Program-made: the position numbers and the translations under genes
The notes under the pieces: generated by a model
What the model was told of the DNA's origin: nothing
The model's input: only the letters and a program-made list of their open reading frames with translations
Databases searched by the model: none
Shown here: piece by piece, positions 6,253 to 14,618 of the stretch
Layout: each line of letters begins with the position of its first letter
Numbering within the stretch: the first letter of the stretch is position 1
Source: Burkholderiales bacterium RIFCSPLOWO2_02_FULL_57_36
GTDB taxonomy: Bacteria > Pseudomonadota > Gammaproteobacteria > Burkholderiales > Burkholderiaceae_D
Reading direction: 5' to 3'
Assembly: GCA_001770855.1 (NCBI GenBank)
Contig: MESE01000140.1
Location: 1-40,817 of the forward strand
Length of the DNA: 40,817 bases

Positions 6253-9200
6253 TCAGCCGCAACTACCAATCGCCCCGCACGCCGTACAAAAATCGCAGCC
6301 ATCCTTGCGAATCACCGCAGCATTCCCGCACTCACGGCACAACTTTCCATGTATGGTCGGATTGGCTTTGGCCGCATGCGTCGGTTCGTCCGTGACCACG
6401 CCCATCGCGTTCACCGGCGCGCCGGTTTCGGTCAGGATGCCGAGCATCGCATAGCGGTGGATCACCAGTTGCGCGATGTACGCAACGGTCGATGGATAGC
6501 TGGCCTGCTTTTCACTTCCGGGTATACGCGCCAGGAAGTCGCCGCGCGGCTCGGCGTAATTGAGCAGCTTGCGCAGCTTCATGCCGATCCAGGCCGGATC
6601 GATCACGCGCATGTCCAGACTCAGCAATTTGCACAAGCCGTCCAGTGCGGGCGGATGACCGCCGGTCAGCCACATGCTGTAAGGCCGGCGGGTGCCGTCT
6701 GGCATCTGCAGCTCTTTCAGCATCAGCACGAAATCGTCTTCGGTCGCCGGATTGCATACGTCGGTTACCCAGGCCAGCGTGCCATCGGTGCCGGCCTTGG
6801 GCTCATGCGCCGCGAACAGCGCGTCGAGCACGGGTGTCGGATCGTCTTTGCCGGAATTCAAGGCGCCCAACTGGTTGTAGCGCCATTCGACCAGCCTGGC
6901 CAGCGCGGCTGTCGCGCTCGGCACCTGGATCACTTGGCCATTCGGCGGCATCGGCATTTCAAATGGATCGCCATACGCATTGGCCAGCATCGACAGCTTC
7001 TTGCGCAGCCAGCCGCGGTCGTTGGCGCGCATGTCGGTGGACAGTGTCTTGGCGATTGCATCCAGGCCGCGCGGCGGCTGGCCGCCGAGCACCCACACTT
7101 CGAACGGCACACCGCCCTGCTCGGATACCACAACTGCAAAGTCGCCCTGCGGCGTACGGATGGTTTCGCTGACCCAGCCCGTTGCACCGGCCGGCAAGCC
7201 GGGGCGCGAAGGCCAGCGCAACGACGCCAGCGGCGGCGAGCGCATCACTTCGGTCAGCACCAGGCGCTTGTCCTGCTCCGGCAGCGTGATCGGCTGCGGT
7301 GCGCTGGCCGCGGAAGGCACCGACAGCACTGCGCCCAGCACGCTGTTGGGACGATAGGTGGTGATGCCCTTCAAGCCCTTGCGCCATGCTTCCATGTACA
7401 GATCCTGGAAATCGCCATATGGATAATCCTCGGGCACGTTGACCGTCTTGGAAATCGCCGCATCGACATACGGTGCCACCGCCGCCACCATCAGCATGTG
7501 ATCGCTGGCGGAAATCTCCAGCGCCGACACGAAATAGTCGGGCAGCTTTTCGATATCGTGTCCCATCGCGCGATAGACGCGATAGGCGTGGTCTTCGACC
7601 GTGTAATCCTTTTTGCTGCCGTCCGGCATGCGCTTGACGCGGTTGTAAAACCACGAGAATGCCGGCTCGATGCCGTTCGACGCATTGTCGGCAAACGCCA
7701 AGGAAATCGTGCCGGTCGGCGCGATCGATGTCAGGTGTGAATTGCGTATGCCGTGCGTGCGAATGTCATTCTTCAGCTCCTCAGGCAGGCGCGATGCAAA
7801 TCCCGACTGCAGGTATTTTTCAGCATCGAGCAACGGGAATGCGCCGCGCTCCTTGGCGAGATCGACCGAGGCGGCGTAGGCGGTGTCGCGCATCGCGCGA
7901 GCGATGTCCGCGCCTAGCGCGCGTCCCTGTTCCGAATCGTAGCGCACGCCCAGCATGATCAGCGCGTCGCCCAACCCGGTAAAGCCGAGGCCGAGACGGC
8001 GCTTGGCCTCGGCTTCCCGCGACTGTTCTTCGAGCGGCCAGCGCGTCGCGATCAGCACATTGTCGAGCATGCGCACCGCGATCGCGACGACGCGTGCGTA
8101 CAGCTCGAAGTCGAACCTGGCGTCCGCGGTAAACGGCGCTTCCACATAGGCCGGCAGGTTCAGGCTGCCGAGGCAGCAGCAGCCGTAGTCGGGCAACGGC
8201 TGTTCGCCGCAGTTGTGCACATACAATCCGTTCGCATCGAACGCATTGATGCCGGGAATCTGCACGTCGAACACCGGCGCTTCGCCATCGGCTTCCAGCG
8301 TTTCCACGACGGCGGTAAAGCGCTCGCGATTGAGCGCGCGCCGGTATGTCGCGAGCGCATGCTCCAGCGCATCCTGCTTGTCGCTGTCCGCAAAACCAAC
8401 GCGTTCGGCGAACAGCGCGATGTTGTCGCCGGAAATGCATAGTTCATGCAGCACTTGCGTCATGTATTCAGCGCTGCCGCCCCGGCCGTTCGGCATCAGC
8501 TTCAGCACCGGCTCGGGTCCTTTGCGCTGGCCATAGATGGTCGAGGCAATTCCGAGGCGCAGCAGCATGCGCTGCACGCGTTGCAGCGTGGATTTATCGA
8601 CCTGGGTCAGGCGTACGCTGACGCCTTTTTCCTGGCTTCCTTGCACTGAGCCATCTGCATCGAACATGCCGCGCAGGAAGCCTGTATGGAATGCCGAGGA
8701 CGTCGCCTCGAACGCGTCCGTCATTTTTTTCGAGGTTGGCCGCATGCCGAATTCGAGCGCGAGATCGCGCAAGCTGGCGCTCTTCAGACGATATTCGTTA
8801 CGGCCCGCGACCTTGGCAAATCCGGCAAAGTCGGCGCGGGTTTTCAATTCACTCATGGCGCTTTCCGCCGCTGCGACAATGCCGTTGGCCGTCACTTGTG
8901 CGGCACCATTGACCAGCGCGGTATTCTGTTGCGGCCACACGCTCAATATCGCGGCTTCGCTTTTCAGCGTGCCGTCGCCCAGCAACAAGCCCAGCAGGTA
9001 ACCTTGCGCTTCCGAATACCGGCCTTCCCAGCCATGCAGCGCACGATGGTTATGCAATGCGATCCGATCGCCGGCGCGCAATTCACCTGCTTTTACCCAT
9101 TCGAATTCCTGCCGGTAGCGCGTGGCGGCGGCCACGCGGCGCACCGGATGGTCCGGCGTCAGTCGCAACTCGAAGCCTTCGCGGGTGCGCAGCTTCAACA

Positions 9201-10229
9201 CCTGTTTGACGCCGGTCGTAAAAAACCGCGCGGATCGGCGCTGAATTCCTGTCCATTGACGTTGGCGACAAACGGCTTGCCGATCAGGTCCTGCACCTGC
9301 TTCGGACCTTCGCTGGTGGCGACCCAGGTATCGGCTGTCACGCAAGGATTGGTCGCCTCGATCACTTCGCAATACGACAGGTTGTTTTCCTGGTTCATGC
9401 GATCGATGTACAGCACGCCCGGCTCGGCAGCCGCGTAGGTGCTTTTCATGATCAGGTCCCACACCTCGCGTGCCGGGACCTTGCGGTATACCCACTTTCC
9501 ATCGCCGCGCTGATAGGCGCCGGCCTGGCAAAATTCGTCATTCGGCTCGGCTACGTGCGCCAGTTCGAATTCCGCGTCCGACTCGACCGCGCGCATGAAG
9601 GCGTCGGTTACGCCGACCGACACGTTGAAATTATTCAGTTGCCCGCGTTCCTGCTTGACCGTGATGAACTCGAAGATGTCGGGATGGTCGACATTGACCA
9701 CCGCCATCTGCGCACCGCGCCGTGCGCCGGCCGACTCGACCGTTTCACAGGATCGGTCGAACACCTTCATGTACGAAATCGGCCCGGAGGCGCTGCTGCC
9801 GGTGCCCTTGACCCGTGCGCCCTTGGGCCGGATCGCGGAAAAATTGTAGCCGACACCGCCCCCGCGGCGCATGGTTTCGGCGGCTTGTGCCAGCGCGGTA
9901 TAAATGCCGGGCTTACCGTCTACCGATTCAGTGATCGAGTCGCCGACCGGCTGCACAAAACAATTGATCAGCGTGGTTTGCAAACCGGTACCGGCAGCGC
10001 TGCTGATGCGTCCGGCCGGTATGAAGCCGTGCTTCATCGCCCATAAAAATTCTTCCGCATACTTTTTGCGGGTCTTGGGCGTCTCGACTTCGGCCAGCGC
10101 TGTTGCAACGCGGGCCAGCACCTGGTCTATGCTGGTTTCATTTCCCTTGGCGTACTTTTCGATCAACACTTCCTTGGAGATCTCTTGCGGTACCGCCAGG
10201 GCGATCGCAGCGCTTTCCAGTTTATGCAT
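6253..10229 (-). CDS. nrdJ: Class II (B12-dependent) ribonucleotide reductase, intein-split and frameshifted
   Basis: NrdJ reduces ribonucleotides to deoxyribonucleotides using adenosylcobalamin and no oxygen. The N-terminal 295 residues start at ATG 10229 (AAGGAG upstream) and end EATNP. The C-terminal 652 residues start [10 protein letters not shown], so the spliced protein would have 947 residues. N294-x-C296-x-E298 matches the Asn-Cys-Glu thiyl-radical site of this enzyme family. Further family marks are [12 protein letters not shown] and [12 protein letters not shown]. The C-terminal region carries two similar roughly 100-residue modules and ends in a zinc-ribbon-like CRECG ... CTACG tail. 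The gene is interrupted by an intein (8212-9344), and the frame changes by -1 at 9219-9225, so as sequenced it gives a 344-residue truncated product unless the ribosome slips. It lies downstream of hemN and the globin gene and has its own FNR-type promoter. Confidence 0.93.
8212..9344 (-). other. LAGLIDADG intein in NrdJ
   Basis: The intein is 378 residues after frame correction. Cys1 begins block A ([10 protein letters not shown]). Block B is LRLTPDHPV with T63 and H66. The endonuclease motifs are [10 protein letters not shown] (116-125) and [10 protein letters not shown] (223-232), both with their catalytic aspartates. The C-terminal splicing block ends NGLYVHN with His377 and Asn378, followed by the Cys+1 of the host protein. 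All splicing residues are present. Insertion is immediately before the catalytic cysteine, a very conserved site, which is where homing inteins persist. The only defect is the frame change near residue 41. Confidence 0.93.
9153..9225 (-). other. Frame break at a U UUU UUA heptamer, candidate -1 slippery site
   Basis: On the minus strand codons run GGT TTT TTA, so T TTT TTA (9225 to 9219) lies exactly in the X XXY YYZ phase for -1 slippage. The frame that continues the intein is the -1 frame from 9219. Three bases downstream CCGGCGTC (9215-9208) can pair perfectly with GACGCCGG (9160-9153) across a 47-base loop. Without slippage translation stops at 9195. The simplest alternative is one T missing from a homopolymer by sequencing error or mutation, since seven Ts would restore the frame. 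Confidence 0.6.
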
Positions 10230-10247
10230 TCAGGGCTCTCCTTTTAT

Positions 10248-10267
10248 GCCGGCGCGGCGGCGCCGGC
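10248..10267 (-). promoter_or_regulatory. GC hairpin next to the nrdJ ribosome binding site
   Basis: A perfect 8-bp inverted repeat (GCCGGCGC and GCGCCGGC) with a 4-base loop lies a few bases upstream of the AAGGAG of nrdJ. It is near the 3' end of the predicted leader and could limit or stabilise translation initiation. No alternative pairing partner was identified. Confidence 0.5.
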
Positions 10268-10474
10268 CTTATTCGTTTTATATGGGTGAAAATATTGAAA
10301 ATGCCGGGACGATATGGGAATTATCCAAAGTAATCGAGCGCGGCAATTCGCCACGAACCAACTGGTGCCCGACGGCGCAGGACAGTGATCGTAAATAGAA
10401 GGAAACGCGTGGTTCCATGTGGAAAGTCATCGTAACCCCGCTTGCGCTCCGGCCTGCCGTCCTTCACGGACAGC

Positions 10475-10523
10475 CAAATTCATTCTATCTTCCGAAAAAA
10501 TCAATTCAAATGATTTAGATCAA
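10475..10523 (-). promoter_or_regulatory. FNR-type class II promoter of nrdJ
   Basis: The minus strand carries TTGATCTAAATCAT (10523-10510), which matches the FNR/Dnr consensus TTGAT-N4-ATCAA at 9 of 10 positions. A -10 hexamer TAGAAT lies at 10487-10482. If +1 is 10475, the box is centred at -41.5, the spacing of class II FNR-activated promoters. This predicts oxygen-repressed transcription and a 246-nt leader before the ATG at 10229. I looked for the conserved B12-box of cobalamin riboswitches in the leader and did not find it. Confidence 0.6.
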
Positions 10524-10588
10524 AAATAGCCGGGCGAGGTCTTCAAAAAACTTATCTAAATCGCTTGACAGTTGCCGCTGGAACTTGC

Positions 10589-10969
10589 TCAGGTTGAGTG
10601 AATCACCTTGTCAAAAAATCCGATTTGCAAACTCGATGCCACGCGGCGCGCCATGCCGATGAATTGCTCGGCTTGTTCCGCTTCAAACAGCTCATTTGCG
10701 GTTTGCGAGAACAAATCCAGCCAGCGCCGGAAATGGCCGGGCTCAATGCCGTTCAATTGCATATGCGTGCCATAGACATTGCCCTGGAAGCTGCGCGTGC
10801 CCAGCACGATGGTGGACCAGAACTCGGTGAGCCGTTCCAGATGCGCGCTCCAGTCTTCGCCCAGCGCTTTGAGGAATACCGGGCCGAGCAATTCGTCTTC
10901 GCGCACCCGGCCGTAGAATTCATCGACCAGTTGCTTGACGTTATCGCGGGTAATCGTATCGTATTTCAT
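10589..10969 (-). CDS. Group III truncated haemoglobin
   Basis: The 126-residue protein has the short 2-on-2 globin pattern: FYGRVREDELLGPVF at the B helix, HLERLTEFWSTIVLG across the E helix, and GTHMQLNGIEPGHFRRWLDL with the likely proximal histidine. This fits group III truncated globins, which bind O2 and NO with high affinity. The gene starts 46 bases after hemN ends on the same strand and precedes nrdJ, so it may be co-expressed with haem synthesis under low oxygen. A role in NO or oxygen handling next to a denitrification region is inference. Confidence 0.85.
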   Translation of the reverse strand: MKYDTITRDNVKQLVDEFYGRVREDELLGPVFLKALGEDWSAHLERLTEFWSTIVLGTRSFQGNVYGTHMQLNGIEPGHFRRWLDLFSQTANELFEAEQAEQFIGMARRVASSLQIGFFDKVIHST

Positions 10970-11015
10970 TTGTATTTCATGCCCGATGAACGGGCTCCAT
11001 GATTTGTCATATGCC

Positions 11016-12407
11016 CTAAATCAACTTCGAATAAGCGGCAGTGGTCGGCTGCGCCAGATGTTTGTCGAACACCATGCCGACTGCGCGCACGAACAGCCGG
11101 CCGGTGGGCGTCACCTTGATGCCGTCTGCATCGATCCCGATCAAGCCGGCCGCCTCACAAGGTTTCAGGAGCTCCAGTTCGCCGGCGAAATAGCTGCGGA
11201 AATCAATGCCGTACGCGGCATTGATCGCGCCGAAATCCACCGGGCTGCTGCACATCAATTCCATGATGATCCGGCGGCGCATCACATCGTCCTGCGTCAA
11301 CGAATAACCTTTTTCCAGCGGCAGTTCACCGGCATCAAGATGCTGATAATAAGCCTTGATCGTGCGCACCGACTGGCTGTAGGAATCGCCCACCTTGCCG
11401 ATGGCCGATACGCCGAAACCGATCAGGTCGCATTCGGCGCGCGTGGTATAGCCCTGAAAGTTGCGGTGCAGGCTTCTGTTCAGGCGCGCCTGGTTCAGTT
11501 CATCTTCTGGCTTGGAAAAATGGTCCAGCCCGATATACACATAGCCGGCGTCCAGCAAGCGTTGCATCGACCGCAAAAAGATTTGCAGGCGCGCCTCGGC
11601 CGACGGCAGATCAAGTTCGATGATCTGCCGTTGCGCCTTGAAGCGGCTGGGCAGATGCGCGTAGTTGTACAGCGCGATGCGGTCCGGCGACAATCGGATC
11701 ACGCTGTCGAGCGTGCGGTCGAAACTGGCCAGCGTTTGCTTGGGCAAGCCGTAGATCAGGTCGGCATTCACCGACAGGAAGTTGGCCTTGCGGCTGGCGG
11801 TCACGGCGCGCTCGACCATCTCCAGCGGTTGGATGCGGTTGACCGCCGCCTGAACGTCGGGATCGAAATCCTGCACGCCGAAGCTGGTGCGATTGAAGCC
11901 CAGGCCGGCCAGCATCGCCAGCGTGTCTTCGCTGACGGTGCGCGGGTCGATCTCGACGCCGAGTTCGGCATCGTCGGAAAAATTAAAATGACCGCGCACC
12001 ATGTCCATCAGCTGGCGCATTTCCGCCGGACTCAGGAACGTCGGCGTACCGCCGCCCAGATGCAATTGCACAGCGCGCCGGTCCTTGCCGATGCGCGCGG
12101 CGACCAGCGCCATTTCCTTTTCCAGGTAGCGCAGATACTCGGCCGCCCGGCTATGGTCCTTGGTGATGATCTTGTTGCACGCGCAGAAATAACAGAGCGA
12201 TTCGCAAAACGGCAAATGCACGTAGATCGACAAGGGCGGATTCTCGGTACGGTTGGCACGCTGCTCCAGGTACTGGTGATAAGAGTCCAGCGTGAATCCG
12301 GCATTGAAACGATCGGCGGTCGGGTACGAGGTATAACGCGGCCCCTGACGGTCGAACTTGCGGATCAGTTCTTCCGAGATGACGATATCTGGCGATGTGA
12401 CAGTCAT
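11016..12407 (-). CDS. hemN: Oxygen-independent coproporphyrinogen III dehydrogenase
   Basis: HemN is a cytosolic radical-SAM enzyme that decarboxylates two propionates of coproporphyrinogen III without oxygen. The 463-residue length is typical. The N-terminal GPRYTSYPTADRF is the HemN signature. CESLCYFCACNK supplies the CxxxCxxC ligands of the 4Fe-4S cluster plus the extra cysteine of true HemN. LHLGGGTPTFL is the SAM-binding GGGTP motif. The extra cysteine and the full C-terminal domain separate it from HemW-type proteins. It heads the run hemN, globin, nrdJ, an anaerobic set. Confidence 0.95.
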   Translation of the reverse strand: MTVTSPDIVISEELIRKFDRQGPRYTSYPTADRFNAGFTLDSYHQYLEQRANRTENPPLSIYVHLPFCESLCYFCACNKIITKDHSRAAEYLRYLEKEMALVAARIGKDRRAVQLHLGGGTPTFLSPAEMRQLMDMVRGHFNFSDDAELGVEIDPRTVSEDTLAMLAGLGFNRTSFGVQDFDPDVQAAVNRIQPLEMVERAVTASRKANFLSVNADLIYGLPKQTLASFDRTLDSVIRLSPDRIALYNYAHLPSRFKAQRQIIELDLPSAEARLQIFLRSMQRLLDAGYVYIGLDHFSKPEDELNQARLNRSLHRNFQGYTTRAECDLIGFGVSAIGKVGDSYSQSVRTIKAYYQHLDAGELPLEKGYSLTQDDVMRRRIIMELMCSSPVDFGAINAAYGIDFRSYFAGELELLKPCEAAGLIGIDADGIKVTPTGRLFVRAVGMVFDKHLAQPTTAAYSKLI

Positions 12408-12501
12408 TGGGGTGCCTTTATCAGGTGAAACATGAGTATGCTGGACACTGGCTTACAGGCGCAGCCGGAGTTTGAATTTTCATCGCTCGTATATTTTGCA
12501 G

Positions 12502-12515
12502 TTGATAAGAATACA
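12502..12515 (-). promoter_or_regulatory. Degenerate FNR-like box upstream of hemN
   Basis: On the minus strand TGTATTCTTATCAA matches TTGAT-N4-ATCAA at 8 of 10 positions with one perfect half-site. It lies about 95 bases before the hemN ATG. No convincing -10 is at the class II distance (only an AAAATT-like stretch), so the site is tentative. hemN is a usual FNR/ANR target. Confidence 0.35.
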
Positions 12516-12579
12516 AGTGGAAATGGCGAACAGTTATTGTGCCACGCACGGACCCAATACCAGTGCGGCGCCTGCCTGA

Positions 12580-13185
12580 TCAGACGATCACGCCGATCAA
12601 TTCCGTATCATCGGCATGATCGATCAGGATGCGCTTGACACGCTGTTGCCACAAGCTTGCAAATTCCTTTTTTTCTTCCGGTGTCGCCCGCCCCGCCAGA
12701 CCGGCTCGCAACAGTTCGTCGATGCGCGGATCGCCCGGCACCCGCTGCATGTGCATGCGCAGGTATGCCTCCGCTCCCGTGTCGGAGCGCGCGAATCGGG
12801 CTTCGCCGGGAAAGTCACCGGCGAAGTGCAACAGGTTTTGCCGATTGAAATTGCCGCCGATACCCTTGAACCCGCCCGGCCCCGCCGCACCGGTCACCAG
12901 CCCGACCACACTGGCGATCACACCGGTCACGCCTTCATCCTGTGCCGACGAAAACATCACGTCAATCGCGCCGCGCTCCGGTATCTGATCCGGATACAGC
13001 ATCTGCAAAGCGCGCCGCGTCATCAGCCAGGCGCCTGCCACGGTGGGACATGAGTGTCCGGCCAAGCGGACTGCATCGATATAGCGGTAGGTCAGCATGC
13101 CATCGCCGGAAGCGCCGAGGAATTCGGCCAGTCTGTCATGCATGGTGATGGTGGGAGCTTGGTCGAAAAAGGCGGGATAGGTCAT
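12580..13185 (-). CDS. FmdE-like family protein
   Basis: Starting at ATG 13185 the product has 201 residues and no signal peptide. Residues 36-56 contain DAVRLAGHSCPTVAGAW, the Gly-His-x-Cys-Pro motif seen in FmdE-type proteins (H44, C46), and DVMFSSAQDEGVTG and GLVTGAAGPGG follow. FmdE was named from methanogen formylmethanofuran dehydrogenase operons, but relatives occur widely in bacteria, where their function is not settled. A metal or tetrapyrrole ligand at H44/C46 is plausible. The longer open frame to 13476 only translates the palindromic repeat and was rejected. The gene lies between hemN and the suf operon on the same strand. Confidence 0.65.
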   Translation of the reverse strand: MTYPAFFDQAPTITMHDRLAEFLGASGDGMLTYRYIDAVRLAGHSCPTVAGAWLMTRRALQMLYPDQIPERGAIDVMFSSAQDEGVTGVIASVVGLVTGAAGPGGFKGIGGNFNRQNLLHFAGDFPGEARFARSDTGAEAYLRMHMQRVPGDPRIDELLRAGLAGRATPEEKKEFASLWQQRVKRILIDHADDTELIGVIV

Positions 13186-13274
13186 GGTGTGATGGTGGTT
13201 GGTGCTTATATGATGATTGAAGATCGCGTGAGAAATTGACGACAGATCGTATCCATTCGGTGCTGCGTTTTGCT

Positions 13275-13459
13275 CCCCTCTCCCGCGAGCGGGAGAGGGG
13301 CCGGGGGAGAGGGAGCTAGCAACGGGCATATTGTCCGCACACCGATGTTTGTTTGCACGCCGAGCGAAAGTGAAAGAGATTGAAAGAGCGCGGTCCTTGC
13401 AACCGCCCTCAGAGCAGTGCTCTGAGTCCCCGGCCCTTCTCCCGCTTGCGGGAGAAGGG
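13275..13459. repeat. Palindromic repeat element A
   Basis: Two GC palindromes bound the element: CCCCTCTCCCGC/GCGGGAGAGGGG (13275-13300) and CCCTTCTCCCGC/GCGGGAGAAGGG (13434-13459). Between them lie a near-perfect palindrome CTCAGAGCA-G-TGCTCTGAG (13408-13426) and the core ATTGAAAGAGC ... CTTGCAACC that recurs in elements B and C. It separates the Rieske gene from the FmdE-like gene and may end the suf message. REP- or MITE-type repeats of this sequence class are common in betaproteobacteria. Confidence 0.8.
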
Positions 13460-13472
13460 AGCGAACCGCAGC

Positions 13473-13793
13473 TCAATCCCAGCGCGCATCCCGCACCTGC
13501 ACCGTACCCGCCTCAATCCGCACCGGGAACTTCGTCACGTCTTCATAAGCCGGCGGCGCAAGCACCTTGCCGGTCTTGACGGAAAATCGGGCGCCATGAC
13601 GCGGACAAATAATCTCTTCACCTTCCAGCGCGCCGCCGGTCAGTATGCCGCCATCGTGCGTACAAACGTCTTCGATCGCGTAATACTCGCCATCAATATT
13701 GAACACAGCAACCTGCGCGCCATCCAGTTCCATCGAACGCCATGCGCCCGGCGGAATCTCATCTTGCGGCGCGACATCGATCCAATCGGACAT
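13473..13793 (-). CDS. Rieske 2Fe-2S ferredoxin of the SUF operon
   Basis: The 106-residue protein is a single Rieske domain. C44-T-H46 and C63-P-R-H66 (EDVCTHDGG, IICPRHGARF) are the two Cys and two His ligands of a Rieske 2Fe-2S cluster. Its length fits small dioxygenase-type ferredoxins with no membrane anchor, so it should be a soluble electron carrier. It is the last gene of the suf operon, 12 bases after sufT. Genes of this kind often close suf operons. The partner reductase is not in the window. Confidence 0.85.
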   Translation of the reverse strand: MSDWIDVAPQDEIPPGAWRSMELDGAQVAVFNIDGEYYAIEDVCTHDGGILTGGALEGEEIICPRHGARFSVKTGKVLAPPAYEDVTKFPVRIEAGTVQVRDARWD

Positions 13794-13805
13794 GGTCTAT
13801 CCCCT

Positions 13806-14168
13806 TTAGAGCAAACCCAGTTCCAGCTTGGTCTCGTCCGTCAGCATATCCATGCTCCACGCCGGTTCCCACACCAGTTCCACGTGCACGTCGTTCACCC
13901 CCGGCACCTCGTTGAGCCGTTCTTCGACGGTCGCGGGAAACGTGCCCGCGACCGGACAGGCGGGCGCCGTCAGCGTCATGTCGATGTTGACGTTGTGCTG
14001 CTCGTCGATATCGATGTTGTAGATCAATCCCAGATCGTAGATATTGACCGGAATCTCCGGGTCGTAAATCGTGCGCAGCACCGTGATCAAGTCCTCGCGC
14101 AATTGATCGCTCGATTCGAGCAATGCTTCCGAATCGGTCTTGCTATCCAGCGTCGTCTTCACATCCAT
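13806..14168 (-). CDS. sufT: SUF-associated MIP18/DUF59 protein (SufT-like)
   Basis: The 120-residue protein carries TIYDPEIPVNIYDLGLIY (residues 33-50) and LTAPACPVAG with C71, the signature of the DUF59/MIP18 family. Members assist iron-sulphur cluster maturation or transfer. The N-terminal 25 residues are polar and probably flexible. It lies 3 bases after the sufU stop and 12 bases before the Rieske gene, so it is translated within the suf message. Confidence 0.85.
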   Translation of the reverse strand: MDVKTTLDSKTDSEALLESSDQLREDLITVLRTIYDPEIPVNIYDLGLIYNIDIDEQHNVNIDMTLTAPACPVAGTFPATVEERLNEVPGVNDVHVELVWEPAWSMDMLTDETKLELGLL

Positions 14169-14171
14169 TTT

Positions 14172-14618
14172 TCACTCCGTCGATATCGGTTGTTTCCGGT
14201 CCTTCAGCGCTGCCTGCAGCGTGTGCCAGGCCAGCGTTGCGCATTTGATCCGCGCCGGAAATTCACGCACGCCGGCCAGTGCTTCGAGCTTGCCGAGGTC
14301 CGGGTGATGTTCGTCTTCGCTCTCGGTCACCATTTTGTGAAAGTCATGGAACAAATGCTCGACTTCCGCGATCTTCCTGCCTTTCAGCGCTTCGGTCATC
14401 AGCGAAGCGGATGCGGTGGAAATCGCGCAGCCCGTGCCTTCAAAACTCAAGTCTTCGATCACATCGCCTGCCACTTTGAGGTAAACAGTGACCTGGTCGC
14501 CGCACAAGGGGTTATGTCCCTTGGCTGTGTGATTGGCGCAATCCAGCGCGTGATAGTTGCGCGGCTTGCTGTAGTGATCGAAGATCACTTCCTGGTACAA
14601 CTCTCGCAGATCGTTCAT
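14172..14618 (-). CDS. sufU: SufU-type Fe-S scaffold or sulphur-transfer protein
   Basis: The 148-residue product starts at ATG 14618, overlapping the sufS stop in ATGA. Residues include NPLCGD (C39, D41), FEGTGCAIS (C64) and IKCATLAW near the C-terminus, the three cysteines and aspartate that bind zinc or a cluster in SufU/IscU proteins. The insertion between the second and third cysteine is characteristic of SufU rather than IscU. SufU takes persulphide from SufS. The longer frame to 14750 lies inside sufS and was rejected. Confidence 0.9.
   Translation of the reverse strand: MNDLRELYQEVIFDHYSKPRNYHALDCANHTAKGHNPLCGDQVTVYLKVAGDVIEDLSFEGTGCAISTASASLMTEALKGRKIAEVEHLFHDFHKMVTESEDEHHPDLGKLEALAGVREFPARIKCATLAWHTLQAALKDRKQPISTE

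Noticed and set aside
6202..7740. Long plus-strand open frame antisense to nrdJ (512 codons)
   Set aside because: Its residue makeup is the arginine-, histidine- and alanine-rich pattern of a GC-rich shadow frame, with no domain, and the opposite strand encodes conserved NrdJ.
10230..10475. Cobalamin riboswitch in the nrdJ leader
   Set aside because: The leader is the right size and gene context, but the conserved B12-box and the other core boxes were not found by eye.
10935..12428. Open frame antisense to hemN (497 codons)
   Set aside because: Shadow of a conserved gene. No recognisable motifs or ribosome binding site.
12580..13476. Extended 298-codon version of the FmdE-like gene
   Set aside because: The extra N-terminal part translates palindromic repeat A. 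ATG 13185 gives a protein of normal composition.
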